Of a DNA stretch of 64,000 nucleotides, positions 27,358 to 37,462 are shown piece after piece. A program made the translations under genes and the position numbers. Where the stretch lies: assembly GCA_900465685.1 (NCBI GenBank), contig UEGR01000007.1, positions 372,001-436,000 on the forward strand. Direction: 5' to 3'. Every line of letters starts with the position of its first letter. The first letter of the stretch is position 1. Origin of the DNA: Hyphomicrobiales bacterium. GTDB taxonomy: Bacteria > Pseudomonadota > Alphaproteobacteria > Rhizobiales > Rhizobiaceae. The notes under the pieces are model-generated. The model made no database searches. It saw nothing but the letters and a program-made list of their open reading frames with translations, and was not told the origin of the DNA.

Positions 27358-29187
27358 TCAGTCATCTTCAGACGGCTCGCCGGGCACTTCAGCAACGGCG
27401 TCGAGGTCAATGTCCTCGTCATCGTTCTGTTCCGCCACGGCAATGCGCACGTCGGTGATTTTCGCGCCCGGAAAGGCCGCGAGAATGGCTGCCACATCCG
27501 GATCGGCGCGGGCATCAGTCACGAGATTGTCGCGACGCTCCGTTTCCGCTTCGGCAACGGTCTGGCTCGCAACATCACGCGCCACAGTCACCACCCAGCG
27601 AATACCGGTCCAGTTCAACAAATGTTGCGCGATCTCGCTCGGCAGCGATTTCGGCGCATCGTCGGTCAGACCGATTTCAAGACGTCCAGGCGCGATGGAC
27701 GCCAGACGCACACAGTTCTTGACCAGAATCTTGAACTGCATGTTGCGATGCTTGTCTGCCATCGCAACGATGTCATTCAGACTGTTGACCGGCACGGAAG
27801 GCTGCGGCGTGCTCTCGGCAATTGGCTGCGGAGCAGGCGGCTGAACCGGTTGCGGAGCGGTTTCCACGATACGCATGGCGGTGGCCGGTCCGCCCGAGGC
27901 GGATGCCATGGAGGCCGAACCGACGGCATCGGCGGCGAAACGTGCTTCCGGCGCGCCGTTGCCATTGGAGCGAGGATTGCCCGAAGGCTGCGGACGCCCA
28001 GCGGAAACAGAACCGTTTTCGAGGCCGCGCAAGGCTTCGTCCAGCGTCGGCAGATCGGCCGCATGCGCCAGACGGATCAGCAACATTTCGGCAGCCTGTA
28101 CCGGACGGGTCGCCGTATCCACTTCCGCAATGCCCTTGAGCAGCATCTGCCAGGTGCGAGACAACACGCGCACCGACAGTTTTTGCGCAAAATCGCGACC
28201 GCGCACACGTTCATCTTCCGACAGCGACACATCTTCCGCCACATCGGGCGTGAAGCGCAGGCGTGTCACGAGATGATTGAAGTCCGCCAGGTCGGTCAGC
28301 ACAACCGAAGGGTCAGCACCGACATCATATTGGGCACGAAACTCAGTGAGAGCAGCGGCCACATCGCCGCGCATCAGCATTTCGAACAGGTCGATGATCC
28401 GGGCGCGGTCGGCAAGCCCCAGCATGGAGCGCACGGCTTCCGCGCTGACCTGACCGGCGCCATGCGCAATGGCCTGATCAAAGATCGATAGCGAATCGCG
28501 GGCGGAGCCCTCACCGGCGCGCGCAATCATGGCGAGCGACGCATCGTCGACTTCGATCTGCTCGGCTTCCGCAATGCGGCGCAAATGCTGCGCCAGCGTG
28601 CCCGATTCGATGCGGCGCAGGTCGAAACGCTGGCAGCGCGACAGAACGGTGATCGGCACCTTGCGGATTTCGGTGGTGGCGAAGATGAATTTCACATGCG
28701 GCGGCGGCTCTTCAAGCGTCTTCAACAGGCCGTTGAAGGCCTGATTGGACAACATGTGCACTTCGTCGATGATGTAGACCTTGTAGCGCGCCGACACCGG
28801 GCGATAGCGCACCTGCTCGATGATCTCGCGAATATCGTCGATGCCGGTATGCGAGGCGGCGTCCATCTCGATCACATCGACATGGCGGCCTTCCATAATC
28901 GCCTGGCAATGCTCACCGGGGACAGAGAGGTCAATTGTCGGCTGATCAACAGTATCGGTCTTGTAGTTGAGCGCCCGCGCCAGAATGCGCGCTGTCGTCG
29001 TCTTGCCAACACCGCGAACGCCGGTAAGCATCCAGGCCTGCGCGATGCGCCCCGTCTCAAAAGCATTTTTGAGCGTGCGCACCATCGGCTCCTGGCCGAT
29101 GAGATCGTTGAAATTCTGCGGACGATATTTGCGGGCGAGAACGCGATAGGCCCCATCGGCAGCTATGCCAGCGGATTTCGTATCCAT
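27358..29187 (-). CDS. dnaX: DNA polymerase III subunits gamma/tau
   Basis: The 609-residue clamp-loader ATPase starts at [20 protein letters not shown], behind GGAAGG. It shows Walker [13 protein letters not shown], Walker [10 protein letters not shown] and sensor 1 [12 protein letters not shown], with a Pro/Ala-rich linker at about 390-470 before the tau-specific C-terminus. The four-cysteine zinc module of most gamma subunits is reduced to a single Cys (in [10 protein letters not shown]), which I recall as usual in Rhizobiales. No slippery frameshift heptamer was looked for in depth. The SRP RNA gene lies upstream on the same strand. Confidence 0.96.
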   Translation of the reverse strand: MDTKSAGIAADGAYRVLARKYRPQNFNDLIGQEPMVRTLKNAFETGRIAQAWMLTGVRGVGKTTTARILARALNYKTDTVDQPTIDLSVPGEHCQAIMEGRHVDVIEMDAASHTGIDDIREIIEQVRYRPVSARYKVYIIDEVHMLSNQAFNGLLKTLEEPPPHVKFIFATTEIRKVPITVLSRCQRFDLRRIESGTLAQHLRRIAEAEQIEVDDASLAMIARAGEGSARDSLSIFDQAIAHGAGQVSAEAVRSMLGLADRARIIDLFEMLMRGDVAAALTEFRAQYDVGADPSVVLTDLADFNHLVTRLRFTPDVAEDVSLSEDERVRGRDFAQKLSVRVLSRTWQMLLKGIAEVDTATRPVQAAEMLLIRLAHAADLPTLDEALRGLENGSVSAGRPQPSGNPRSNGNGAPEARFAADAVGSASMASASGGPATAMRIVETAPQPVQPPAPQPIAESTPQPSVPVNSLNDIVAMADKHRNMQFKILVKNCVRLASIAPGRLEIGLTDDAPKSLPSEIAQHLLNWTGIRWVVTVARDVASQTVAEAETERRDNLVTDARADPDVAAILAAFPGAKITDVRIAVAEQNDDEDIDLDAVAEVPGEPSEDD

Positions 29188-29334
29188 GGCGACCCTTCCG
29201 TTCTTCCTGTTACGCTTTTTTCTCGACCGCCAGTTTGGACCGGACCTATGAGCGACGTCAACAACGGACACTGTCCATCAACAGGGCCATCAAAAGCCGC
29301 CAGACAGCCAGGAAAAATGGCGAATGAGAAAAGG

Positions 29335-29433
29335 GTGGGAGGCTGGCACGGCGACCCGTGCCTGGCTCGTTAGGGCTGCTTCCTTCCGGACCTGACCCGG
29401 TTGGCGAGTGGCTCGTCCACCACCAACCTCCCA
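29335..29433 (-). ncRNA. ffs: Signal recognition particle RNA (4.5S, small bacterial type)
   Basis: On the minus strand the apical domain with the conserved tetraloop region is clear: GTCAGGTCCGGAAGGAAGCA followed by GCCCTAACGAG. The outer ends pair (GGGAGGTTGG with CCAGCCTCCC), giving a hairpin of about 99 bases. It binds Ffh to target membrane proteins. The gene sits just upstream of dnaX, a common place for it. Ends are approximate. Confidence 0.95.
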
Positions 29434-29501
29434 CGCTGCATATCGTCAATCGCAGCGCAAAAAGCAAGCGCAGAACGAAAAAAACTGGTAAGAATCAGCA
29501 C

Positions 29502-29906
29502 ATGACACAGTACGAACTCGACAAACGGCTTGATGCCGACACTTTTTCCGTCGCCGTACTCGGCCTTTGCGAGTTGCGACTGATGAACGACCGCCGCTGG
29601 CCGTGGCTTATCCTCGTGCCGCGCAGGGCCAATCTTTCCGAAATTCATGATCTGACGCCGCTCGACCAGACAATCCTGACCTTCGAGGCCGGACTGGTGG
29701 CACAGGCGCTGAAGACGGTCACCGAATGCCAGAAGATCAACACCGGCGCGCTGGGCAATATCGTGCGTCAGCTTCATCTGCATGTCATCGCCCGCAACGA
29801 AGGTGATGCCGGATGGCCCGGCCCCGTCTGGGGCCATGGCACGCGTGAGACCTATGACGAAAAAGACGCCCGCAAGCTGATCGCCGACATTCGCGCGGCG
29901 CTGTAA
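29502..29906 (+). CDS. HIT domain protein
   Basis: The 134-residue protein belongs to the histidine-triad superfamily. The active-site motif is QLHLHVIAR, in which the first triad histidine is Gln, as seen in a subgroup of alphaproteobacterial HIT proteins. DRRWPWLILVPRR is also typical. Family members hydrolyse nucleotide conjugates; the substrate here is unknown. The start MTQYELDKRL was chosen because the longer frame runs through the SRP RNA gene on the opposite strand. NudC follows 37 bases downstream. Confidence 0.88.
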   Translation: MTQYELDKRLDADTFSVAVLGLCELRLMNDRRWPWLILVPRRANLSEIHDLTPLDQTILTFEAGLVAQALKTVTECQKINTGALGNIVRQLHLHVIARNEGDAGWPGPVWGHGTRETYDEKDARKLIADIRAAL

Positions 29907-29943
29907 CCTCCCCCATCCGATCAAACATATATTCGAGAGCATC

Positions 29944-30885
29944 ATGGCTTTCCGCCTCTACGACCTGCCGGAAATCGAACCGAGCCGTTTTGTCGGCTTT
30001 GGTGGCAACCGCATCGACCGCCAGTCCGAAAAGCGTCACGACGATCAGGCTTTCACCGCGCTGGAGTTGCCTGAAACCCGCGTCATGGTACTGGGCGGCA
30101 ACAAGCTGCTGCTCGACTATACGGATGAGAAGACGCCCCGTGCACTCTTCCGCTTCAGCGAAGCCAGGGATTTTGCGCCCGATCTGCATGAGCCGGTGTT
30201 TCTCGGGCTTCAGGACGGCGCGCCGCTCGTCGCCCTGATGGCGCCGATTGATCCTGAAACTCTGGAAGCGCCATTCCGGGCACAGGACTATCGCAGCATC
30301 TATATGGAAGGGCTGGTTTCAGCCGATCTGCTTGGCGCGCTGGCGCAAGCGGCAGCGCTGACTGCCTGGCACAACAACCATCGTTTCTGCGGACGTTGCG
30401 GCACAAAGACTGAAATGCGGGCCGGTGGCGCCAAGCGCCAATGCCCGAATTGCGGGGTAGAGCATTTTCCGCGCACCGATCCGGTGGCGATCATGCTGCC
30501 GGTGCGCGGTGACAAATGCATTCTGGCGCGCAGCCCGCATTTTGCTGCCGGTTCCTATTCCTGCCTTGCCGGTTTCATCGAACATGGCGAAACCATCGAA
30601 GCGGCAGTTCGTCGTGAAAGCCAGGAGGAAATGGGGCTTGCCATCGGTCGCGTCGGCTATCACGCCAGCCAGCCCTGGCCGTTTCCCTATTCGCTGATGA
30701 TCGGCTGCCATGCCGAAGTGCTGTCAGACGACTTCACCATCGACCGTTCGGAACTGGAAGACGGACGCTGGTTCGGCAAGCGGGAAGTCCGCAGCATGCT
30801 GGCGGGCACACATGAAAATGGGCTGCGGGTGCCGCCATCCGGCGCCATAGCAACCCATCTGATCAAGGCATGGGCGGAAAACTGA
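29944..30885 (+). CDS. nudC: NADH pyrophosphatase / RNA-decapping NudC
   Basis: The 313-residue Nudix hydrolase has a zinc ribbon (CGRCGTK and CPNCG), a Nudix box in GFIEHGETIEAAVRRESQEE and the downstream SQPWPFP motif specific for NudC. It hydrolyses NAD(H) and removes NAD caps from RNA in characterised homologues. It follows the HIT gene on the same strand and may be co-transcribed. Length is slightly greater than the E. coli enzyme because of the N-terminal domain. Confidence 0.95.
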   Translation: MAFRLYDLPEIEPSRFVGFGGNRIDRQSEKRHDDQAFTALELPETRVMVLGGNKLLLDYTDEKTPRALFRFSEARDFAPDLHEPVFLGLQDGAPLVALMAPIDPETLEAPFRAQDYRSIYMEGLVSADLLGALAQAAALTAWHNNHRFCGRCGTKTEMRAGGAKRQCPNCGVEHFPRTDPVAIMLPVRGDKCILARSPHFAAGSYSCLAGFIEHGETIEAAVRRESQEEMGLAIGRVGYHASQPWPFPYSLMIGCHAEVLSDDFTIDRSELEDGRWFGKREVRSMLAGTHENGLRVPPSGAIATHLIKAWAEN

Positions 30886-30906
30886 TTCCGCCCGGTATTT
30901 TCTGAA

Positions 30907-31770
30907 CTACTCAGCAGCAAGAAGCTGCGTGCCGCGAATGTCGCTGCCCTTATAGACGCCCAGAATGCGCACTTCCTTGGAGAAGAATTCGAGTTCTTCC
31001 AAGGCAAGCTGCACGTTGCGGTCTTCCGGATGCCCTTCAATATCGGCATAGAACTGCGTGGCGATGAAACGCCCGCCGATCTGATAGCTCTCAAGCTTGG
31101 TCATGTTGACGCCGTTGGTGGCAAAGCCACCCATCGCCTTGTAAAGCGCTGCCGGAACGTTGCGCACGCGGAAGACGAACGTCGTCATGATGCGTTCGCT
31201 GTTTTCCGGGCGCGGGGCCCATTGCTTTTCCTTCGAAAGAACGACGAAGCGGGTCACATTATCTTCCGCATCCTCGACATTTTCTTCCAGAATATCGAGA
31301 CCGTAGAGATCGGCGGCCAGACGCGGTGCAAGGGCAGCCATCGAACGGTCCTGTGTGTCAGCAACGAGGCGTGCAGCACCCGCCGTATCGCCAGCAATGA
31401 CAGGCTTCCAGCCATTCTGGCGGATGACCTTGCGGCACTGGCCCAGCGCATGGATATGGCTGTGTACCGTCTTGATTTCTTCGCGCTTGACGCCCGGAAG
31501 CACCATCAGCTGAAAATGAATCGGCAGGAAATATTCGCCAACAATATGCATATCGGCCAATGGCAGCAGATAATGAATATCCGCAACACGGCCCGCCAGC
31601 GTGTTTTCGATCGGAATCATCGCCAGATCGGCAGCGCCGGTTTCGACTGCGTTGAAGGCGTCTTCAAAAGTCGGACACGGCAATGGCTCCATACCGGGAA
31701 ACATGTTGCGCGACGCCGTATCGGAATTGGCACCCGCTTCACCCTGAAAAGAAATCCGGTTGGTTTTCAT
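30907..31770 (-). CDS. pheA: Prephenate dehydratase
   Basis: The 287-residue enzyme converts prephenate to phenylpyruvate in phenylalanine synthesis. The PDT domain (about 1-185) includes IPIENTLAGRVADIHYLL and the catalytic NVTRFVVL with its threonine. A C-terminal ACT domain follows, with LESYQIGGRFIATQFY in place of the common ESRP motif, probably the phenylalanine-binding regulatory site. There is no chorismate mutase domain, so it is monofunctional. It lies downstream of kdsB on the same strand. Confidence 0.95.
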   Translation of the reverse strand: MKTNRISFQGEAGANSDTASRNMFPGMEPLPCPTFEDAFNAVETGAADLAMIPIENTLAGRVADIHYLLPLADMHIVGEYFLPIHFQLMVLPGVKREEIKTVHSHIHALGQCRKVIRQNGWKPVIAGDTAGAARLVADTQDRSMAALAPRLAADLYGLDILEENVEDAEDNVTRFVVLSKEKQWAPRPENSERIMTTFVFRVRNVPAALYKAMGGFATNGVNMTKLESYQIGGRFIATQFYADIEGHPEDRNVQLALEELEFFSKEVRILGVYKGSDIRGTQLLAAE

Positions 31771-31877
31771 CGTCGTCGTACTTTCTCAAACGCCCCTCAC
31801 TCGCGGGGCTTTCCTGGTTGTTAAACTTGTCAAAGACCCTTTGCGACAAGAATCTTTTGCGCCGCCTTTATGCCAGG

Positions 31878-32633
31878 TCAAATAGTTCCCATTTGACTGC
31901 AAATTGCTCGGGCGCGCTCAAGGTCGGCTGGCGTATCGACGCCCAGTGGCACCGTTTTCACCACCTCGACATCGATGCGCATGCTGGCTTCCAAAGCGCG
32001 CAATTGCTCAAGCTTTTCGCGCTTTTCCAGCGGCGACGGCCCGAGCTTCACAAATTTCTCCAGCGCCGTCCGGCGATAGGCATAGAGGCCGATGTGATGA
32101 TAGAGCGGGCCTTCGCCATAAGGTGCCGTGGCGCGGGTGAAATAAAGTGCGCGGAGACGTGAACTACCGGCCAGCGGCGAGCCGACAATCTTCACCACGC
32201 TCGGATTGGTCTTTTCCGATTCTTCCTCGATCTCGACGCCAAGCGTCGCGATATCAGCCGGGCCGTCTTCGAGCGGCAGCAATGCGCGACGGATGATATC
32301 CGGATCGATGGTCGGCAGATCGCCCTGCACATTGACCACGGCATCAATCTCGCCAGCCGGATCGAGCTTCAACAATGCTTCATAGATGCGGTCCGAGCCC
32401 GATTCGTGATCGGTGCGCGTCATGACGGCTTCATGACCATGAGCGGTAACGGCTGCGAAAATCTCCTCACTATCGGTCGCGACAACGGCGCGTCCGAGCT
32501 TCGCGGCGGCAGCCCTTTCGGCCACATGCACGATCATCGGCTTGCCGCAAATATCGGCCAACGGCTTGTTCGGCAGGCGCGTAGCGGCCAGTCTTGCCGG
32601 AATAAGTGTGAGGGTCTTTAGGGTCTGAAGCAT
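31878..32633 (-). CDS. kdsB: 3-deoxy-manno-octulosonate cytidylyltransferase (CMP-KDO synthetase)
   Basis: The 251-residue enzyme activates KDO with CTP for lipopolysaccharide core assembly. It shows the nucleotide-binding start [36 protein letters not shown] and [15 protein letters not shown], all family signatures, and [13 protein letters not shown] near the end. The ribosome site is AGAGG. It precedes pheA by about 107 bases; co-transcription is possible. Divergent from the cytochrome gene. Confidence 0.96.
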   Translation of the reverse strand: MLQTLKTLTLIPARLAATRLPNKPLADICGKPMIVHVAERAAAAKLGRAVVATDSEEIFAAVTAHGHEAVMTRTDHESGSDRIYEALLKLDPAGEIDAVVNVQGDLPTIDPDIIRRALLPLEDGPADIATLGVEIEEESEKTNPSVVKIVGSPLAGSSRLRALYFTRATAPYGEGPLYHHIGLYAYRRTALEKFVKLGPSPLEKREKLEQLRALEASMRIDVEVVKTVPLGVDTPADLERARAICSQMGTI

Positions 32634-32880
32634 GCTCGCCTCTTGTTGTCTCGCCGGATCGTAACCGTCCTTAGAGGAGTTTTATCTGCACTGTAAATGC
32701 TGCAAAAGTGTCAAAAAGTCACGGGTCTGGTTACCCTTATAGGTGTTGCATCGCCCTGGTAAAAGACCTAGTTTCCGCCCGATGCCGCGGAGAGAATTGC
32801 AACCTCATATGAGGTGCGCATGTCGGCTGAGGAGAGCGTTCTCGGGGAGAGCGTTTTGGTAGAGGGAGCGCTGACCGGCG

Positions 32881-33516
32881 ATGAATTCAACGCGGACTAA
32901 CAAGTTTATCATGGCTTTTCTGGCAACGGTTTTCGTTGTCATGACGACGGGCATCCTGTCCGATGCGCTGTTTCACTCGCCTGCACCGGAGAAGCCCGGC
33001 TTTGCAATCGAGGCGGCGGAAGCTGCGACCGGTGAAGGGGGAGCTGCACCGGCCAAGGAAGAAGTTTCTATCGCAACATTGCTGCAATCCGCCGATCCTG
33101 CGCGCGGTGAAACAGTTTTCAAGCGCTGCCAGGCCTGCCATACGGGCGAAAAGGGCGGCGCAAACAAGGTGGGTCCGCATCTCTGGGATGTGCTGAACCG
33201 TCCTGCCGCTTCCGTCGAAGGCTTCGGCTATTCGGCCGCCATGAAGGAATTTGGCGCCGGTGGCAACAAGTGGGACTACGAGCACCTCAACAAGTTCCTG
33301 ACCTCGCCGAAGGCTTTCGTCAAAGGCACGGCCATGGGCTTTGCGGGTGACAAGAAGGACAATGAGCGCGCCGATCTGATTGCCTATCTGCGCACGCTTT
33401 CCGACAATCCGGCACCACTGCCGACGGCAGATGCTGCACCGGCTGACGGCGACGCCAAACCTGCGGATGCAGCGCCAGCCAAGGAAGGCGAAAAGCCAGC
33501 CGCACCAGCGAACTAA
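32881..33516 (+). CDS. Membrane-anchored cytochrome c (CycM type)
   Basis: The 211-residue protein has an N-terminal signal anchor (about 9-30) followed by an Ala/Pro-rich linker and a class I cytochrome c domain. The haem-binding motif is CQACH (Cys83, Cys86, His87) and the axial methionine is in GTAMGFAG. A second Ala/Pro/Glu-rich tail follows the domain. Homologues shuttle electrons between the bc1 complex and the aa3 oxidase while tethered to the membrane. The start is at 32881; the ribosome site is weak. A strong terminator follows. Confidence 0.92.
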   Translation: MNSTRTNKFIMAFLATVFVVMTTGILSDALFHSPAPEKPGFAIEAAEAATGEGGAAPAKEEVSIATLLQSADPARGETVFKRCQACHTGEKGGANKVGPHLWDVLNRPAASVEGFGYSAAMKEFGAGGNKWDYEHLNKFLTSPKAFVKGTAMGFAGDKKDNERADLIAYLRTLSDNPAPLPTADAAPADGDAKPADAAPAKEGEKPAAPAN

Positions 33517-33533
33517 GCATCGCAAGAACATCG

Positions 33534-33562
33534 AAAAGCCGGGTTTCGACCCGGCTTTTTTA
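33534..33562 (+). terminator. Rho-independent terminator of the cytochrome c gene
   Basis: Stem AAAAGCCGGGT and ACCCGGCTTTT with a TTCG tetraloop, ending in a run of six T. It lies 18 bases past the stop. Confidence 0.95.
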
Positions 33563-33657
33563 TTTGCCCCTGAAATTTATTGCGCCGGTGCCTTTCTTCC
33601 TCCGCAAAAACCCATAAGACTCATACAGATGATCCGAAGCAGAAACGGAGAGACTGG

Positions 33658-35526
33658 ATGAAAGCGTTTTGGGCGGGTGCATTTGCGGTTGCCATGCTTG
33701 CAAGCACAATGTCGTCAAGCCATGCGACCGATGCAGAACCCAAATGGCGCGCCTCTTCCAGCCTGCTCGGCGAGCCCAAATATCCAGCCGATTTCAAGCA
33801 TTATGACTATGTGAACCCCGATGCGCCGAAGGGCGGCACGCTCAATCAGGTCGCGGTCGGCACATTTGACAGCCTCAACCCATTCGTGGTGCAAGGCGTT
33901 CCCGCGGCAGGCCTGTCCGACTTCGGCGGCGGCATGCTCTACGATACGCTGATGACGGATTCGCTGGATCAGAGTTCGACGCAATATCCGCTCATTGCCG
34001 AGGCGCTTCAGTATCCGGAAGATTATTCCTGGGTGAAGTTCAAGCTCAATCCGAACGCCAAATGGCATGACGGCCAGCCGATCACCGTCGAAGACGTGAT
34101 CTGGTCCTTCAATGTGCTGAAGAAGCAGTCCCCGCTCTACAACAAATATTATGGCGACGTGGAAAGTGCGGAAAAGACCGGCGATCATGAGGTGAAGTTC
34201 AACTTCAGCCAAAAGGGCAACCGCGAATTGCCGCAGATCATGGGCCAGCTTGCAGTGCTGCCGCAACATTGGTGGGAAGGTAAGGACGCGCAGGGCAAAC
34301 AGCGTGATATCACCCGCCCGACGCTGGAAATTCCGCTGGGTTCGTCCGCCTACAAGATCGACAGTGTTTCGCCAGGACGCTCCATCACCTGGGCGCGCGT
34401 CGACGATTACTGGGGCAAGGACATCGCCGTAAATGTCGGCCGCAACAATTTCGACCGCGTGGTCTACGAATATTACTTCAATGAAGACGCGACCTGGGAA
34501 GCCTTCAAGAAGGGCGGTCAATACGATTATCGCAACGAAAACCGCGCCCAGCGCTGGGCGGAGCAGTATAATTTCCCGGCTGTTCAGCGCGGCGATGTTA
34601 TCAAGAAGTCCTTCCCGTTCAATGCTGTCGGTCGCATGCAGGGCTATTTCCTGAATATGCGCCGCGACAAGTTCAAGGACCCGAAAGTCCGCGAAGCGCT
34701 GACCTATGCGTTCGACTTCGAATCCATGAATCGTCTTCTGTTCTTCAATCAGTACAGCCGCATCAACAGCTATTTTGCTGGCAACGAATTGCAGTTGAGC
34801 GGCCCGCCGACTCCGGCAGAACAGGCCATTCTTGAAACGGTCAAAGATTCGCTGCCCGCAGATGCCCTGACCAAGGAATTCAAGCTGCCTGTTTACGACA
34901 CGCCGCAGGCAACCCGCGATAATCTGCGCACGGCCTTGAAGCTGTTTTCGGAAGCGGGATGGACATTGCAGGGCAACAAGCTCGTCGATGCAAAGGGCAA
35001 TCCGTTCACCATCGAATTTCTCGGCAAGGACCCGACCGACGAGCGCATCTATAATCCGTTCGCAGCGAGCCTGCGCAAGATCGGGATCAATGCGACAGTG
35101 CGCATTGTCGATACCGCGCAATATCAGGCGCGCGTCAATGATTTCGACTATGACGTCATCACCTCCGTCATCGCGCAAACCGCCTCTCCCGGCAATGAGC
35201 AACGCGACATGTGGGGCTCCAAGGCCGCCGATTTCAAAGGCAGCCGCAACTATGCCGGTATCAAAAGCGAGGCAATCGACAAGCTGATCGACCGCGTGAT
35301 CTACGCCAAGGACCGCGATGAACTCGTGGCCGCAAGCCATGCGCTCGACCGTGCTCTGCTGTGGAATTATTACGTCATTCCGCAATGGTATTCCGACCAC
35401 ATCAATGTGGCCTACTGGAACAAATTCGGCATGCCTGAAAAGCAGCCGGATTATATGGGTATCGATCCGTTCTCATGGTGGGTTGATCCCGCGAAGGCAG
35501 CCAAGCTCAAGACCGGCAGCGAATAG
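33658..35526 (+). CDS. yejA: Peptide ABC transporter substrate-binding protein (YejA-like), copy 1
   Basis: The 622-residue precursor has a Sec signal (MKAFWAGAFAVAMLASTMSS) and a family 5 (DppA/OppA) solute-binding fold. Near the N-terminus is HYDYVNPDAPKGGTLNQVA, shared with the next gene and diagnostic of the YejA subgroup. YejABEF in relatives imports peptides such as microcin C and, in Brucella, is linked to resistance to host antimicrobial peptides. It starts the operon of two binding proteins, two permeases and one ATPase. Confidence 0.92.
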   Translation: MKAFWAGAFAVAMLASTMSSSHATDAEPKWRASSSLLGEPKYPADFKHYDYVNPDAPKGGTLNQVAVGTFDSLNPFVVQGVPAAGLSDFGGGMLYDTLMTDSLDQSSTQYPLIAEALQYPEDYSWVKFKLNPNAKWHDGQPITVEDVIWSFNVLKKQSPLYNKYYGDVESAEKTGDHEVKFNFSQKGNRELPQIMGQLAVLPQHWWEGKDAQGKQRDITRPTLEIPLGSSAYKIDSVSPGRSITWARVDDYWGKDIAVNVGRNNFDRVVYEYYFNEDATWEAFKKGGQYDYRNENRAQRWAEQYNFPAVQRGDVIKKSFPFNAVGRMQGYFLNMRRDKFKDPKVREALTYAFDFESMNRLLFFNQYSRINSYFAGNELQLSGPPTPAEQAILETVKDSLPADALTKEFKLPVYDTPQATRDNLRTALKLFSEAGWTLQGNKLVDAKGNPFTIEFLGKDPTDERIYNPFAASLRKIGINATVRIVDTAQYQARVNDFDYDVITSVIAQTASPGNEQRDMWGSKAADFKGSRNYAGIKSEAIDKLIDRVIYAKDRDELVAASHALDRALLWNYYVIPQWYSDHINVAYWNKFGMPEKQPDYMGIDPFSWWVDPAKAAKLKTGSE

Positions 35527-35539
35527 AGGCGTGCGAAGA

Positions 35540-37429
35540 ATGACGATGCTTCGCATGAACCGCCGCCATTTTCTGGGGGTCTCGGGCAGCGCCGCAGTCG
35601 CGGTCTGCCTGCCGGGCCAGAATGTCATAGCCACAGCCTTTGCGGAGGTGCCGACTGGCAAGGCTCTGCACGGCCTGTCTGCCTTTGGTGAACTGAAATA
35701 TGGCAGCGATTTCACCCATTTCGACTACACCAATCCAGATGCGCCGAAGGGCGGCACATTCAAGTTCGCCCCGGCAAGCTGGGTCTGGAACCAGAACACG
35801 CAGACCTTCAACACGCTCAGCACCTTTACCTTCAAAGGCGATGCGCCCCCGCGCATGGAGCTGACCTATGACAGCCTGATGGTGCCCGCTCTCGATGAGC
35901 CGGATTCCGTCTACGGGCTGATCGCAGAAAGCGCCACGCTGTCGAAAGATCGACAGACCTGCACCTTCAAGCTGCGCAAGGAAGCGCGCTTCCACGACGG
36001 TTCGCCCATAACGGCAAAAGACGTGCTATTCACCTATACGGTGCTGAAGGAAAAGGGCCACCCGATCATACGCCAGTCGCTCGCTGGACTGGAAAAGGTG
36101 GAGCTGACCGGAAAAAACGATATTCGCCTGCGCTTTGCGGCGGATCGCGGCCCCAATGCCATTCTCGACGCGGTGGTGCTGCCCATATTGTCGGAGAACT
36201 GGTTCAAGGACCGCAATTTTGAGGCGACGACCATGGAGCCGGTGCTCGGTTCCGGCGCTTACAAGGTCGGAAATTTCGCCGCCGGGCAATTCATCGAATA
36301 TGACCGCGTTGAGGATTACTGGGCCAAAGATCTTCCGGTCCGGCGCGGCTCCAGCCATTTCGACCGCATCCACATAGAGTTCTTCCGCGACCGCCAGCCG
36401 GAATTTGAAGCCTTCAAGAAAGGCGATATCGATTTCCGTTCGGAAAGCGTGTCCAAGAACTGGGCGACGGGATACGACTTCCCGGCCATACAGCAGAAGA
36501 AAGTCATCAAGCGCACCTTCCCGAAAGAGAAAAGCCCGCTGATGCAGGCCTGGGCGGTGAACCAGCGCCGCGAGCGTTTCCGCGACCCGCGCGTGCGCGA
36601 GGCGATCAGTCTCTGTTTCGATTTCGAATGGACCAACGAGACCCTTTTCTTCAAGACCTATGAGCGTTCGCAATCGAGCTTCAACGGGTCGGATTTTCAG
36701 GCCAAGGGCCTGCCCTCCCCCGATGAGTTGAAAGTGCTGGAGCGCTATCGCGGCAAGCTTCCCGATACAGTATTCGGCGAGGCTGTCACCATGCCGGTTT
36801 CGGATGGAACGGGCCGCGACCGCGCGCAGTTCGGTCGCGCCATCAAGCTGATGGAAGAAGCTGGTTTCGAGCGGCGCAACGGCCAGTTCCACGACAAGGA
36901 CGGTTCAAAATTCGGGCTTGAAATCCTCAGCGATTCCGAAGCTTTCACCCGCGTCTACAATCCGTTCATCCAGAAACTAAGGGCCATCGGCATTGATGCA
37001 ACCTTGCGGCTGGTGGATGCGAGCCAATACCAGGCGCGCTTGCAGGATTTCCAGTTCGACATGGTTGGCCTTGCCATGCTGTTCGGCGCAACCCCGACCA
37101 GCGAATCGCTTGCCAGCATGTTCGGTTCACAAGCGGCCAAAACACCGGGAAGCTATAATCTGCCCGGCACGGCTGACCCGGTGATCGACGCCCTGATCGA
37201 CGATGCCGGAAAGGTTTCGACCCGGGACGATCTTGTCGCTACGATCAGAGTGCTTGATCGGTACTTGCGTATCCGACGCGACTGGATTCCAAATTGGACA
37301 ACAGCGAATCATCTCGTGGCCTATTGGGACCGGTTCGGTTTCAAGGAACCGAAGCCCGATTATGGCTTTCCGGTTGAGACGCTGTGGTGGATAGAAGAAG
37401 AAAAGGCAAAAGCTGTTGGTAAGCCATAA
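35540..37429 (+). CDS. Peptide ABC transporter substrate-binding protein (YejA-like), copy 2, with Tat-type signal
   Basis: The 629-residue protein is a tandem paralogue of the preceding one: it repeats the motif HFDYTNPDAPKGGTFKF at the same place and matches through the whole length. Its signal MLRMNRRHFLGVSGSAAVAV fits the twin-arginine consensus (RRxFL), unlike the Sec signal of copy 1. The start follows 13 bases after copy 1. It probably shares the YejBEF membrane complex and broadens ligand range; this is inferred from position. Confidence 0.92.
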   Translation: MTMLRMNRRHFLGVSGSAAVAVCLPGQNVIATAFAEVPTGKALHGLSAFGELKYGSDFTHFDYTNPDAPKGGTFKFAPASWVWNQNTQTFNTLSTFTFKGDAPPRMELTYDSLMVPALDEPDSVYGLIAESATLSKDRQTCTFKLRKEARFHDGSPITAKDVLFTYTVLKEKGHPIIRQSLAGLEKVELTGKNDIRLRFAADRGPNAILDAVVLPILSENWFKDRNFEATTMEPVLGSGAYKVGNFAAGQFIEYDRVEDYWAKDLPVRRGSSHFDRIHIEFFRDRQPEFEAFKKGDIDFRSESVSKNWATGYDFPAIQQKKVIKRTFPKEKSPLMQAWAVNQRRERFRDPRVREAISLCFDFEWTNETLFFKTYERSQSSFNGSDFQAKGLPSPDELKVLERYRGKLPDTVFGEAVTMPVSDGTGRDRAQFGRAIKLMEEAGFERRNGQFHDKDGSKFGLEILSDSEAFTRVYNPFIQKLRAIGIDATLRLVDASQYQARLQDFQFDMVGLAMLFGATPTSESLASMFGSQAAKTPGSYNLPGTADPVIDALIDDAGKVSTRDDLVATIRVLDRYLRIRRDWIPNWTTANHLVAYWDRFGFKEPKPDYGFPVETLWWIEEEKAKAVGKP

Positions 37430-37462
37430 GAGAAACCCGGATCTAACGAGAGAGCCAAGCTG

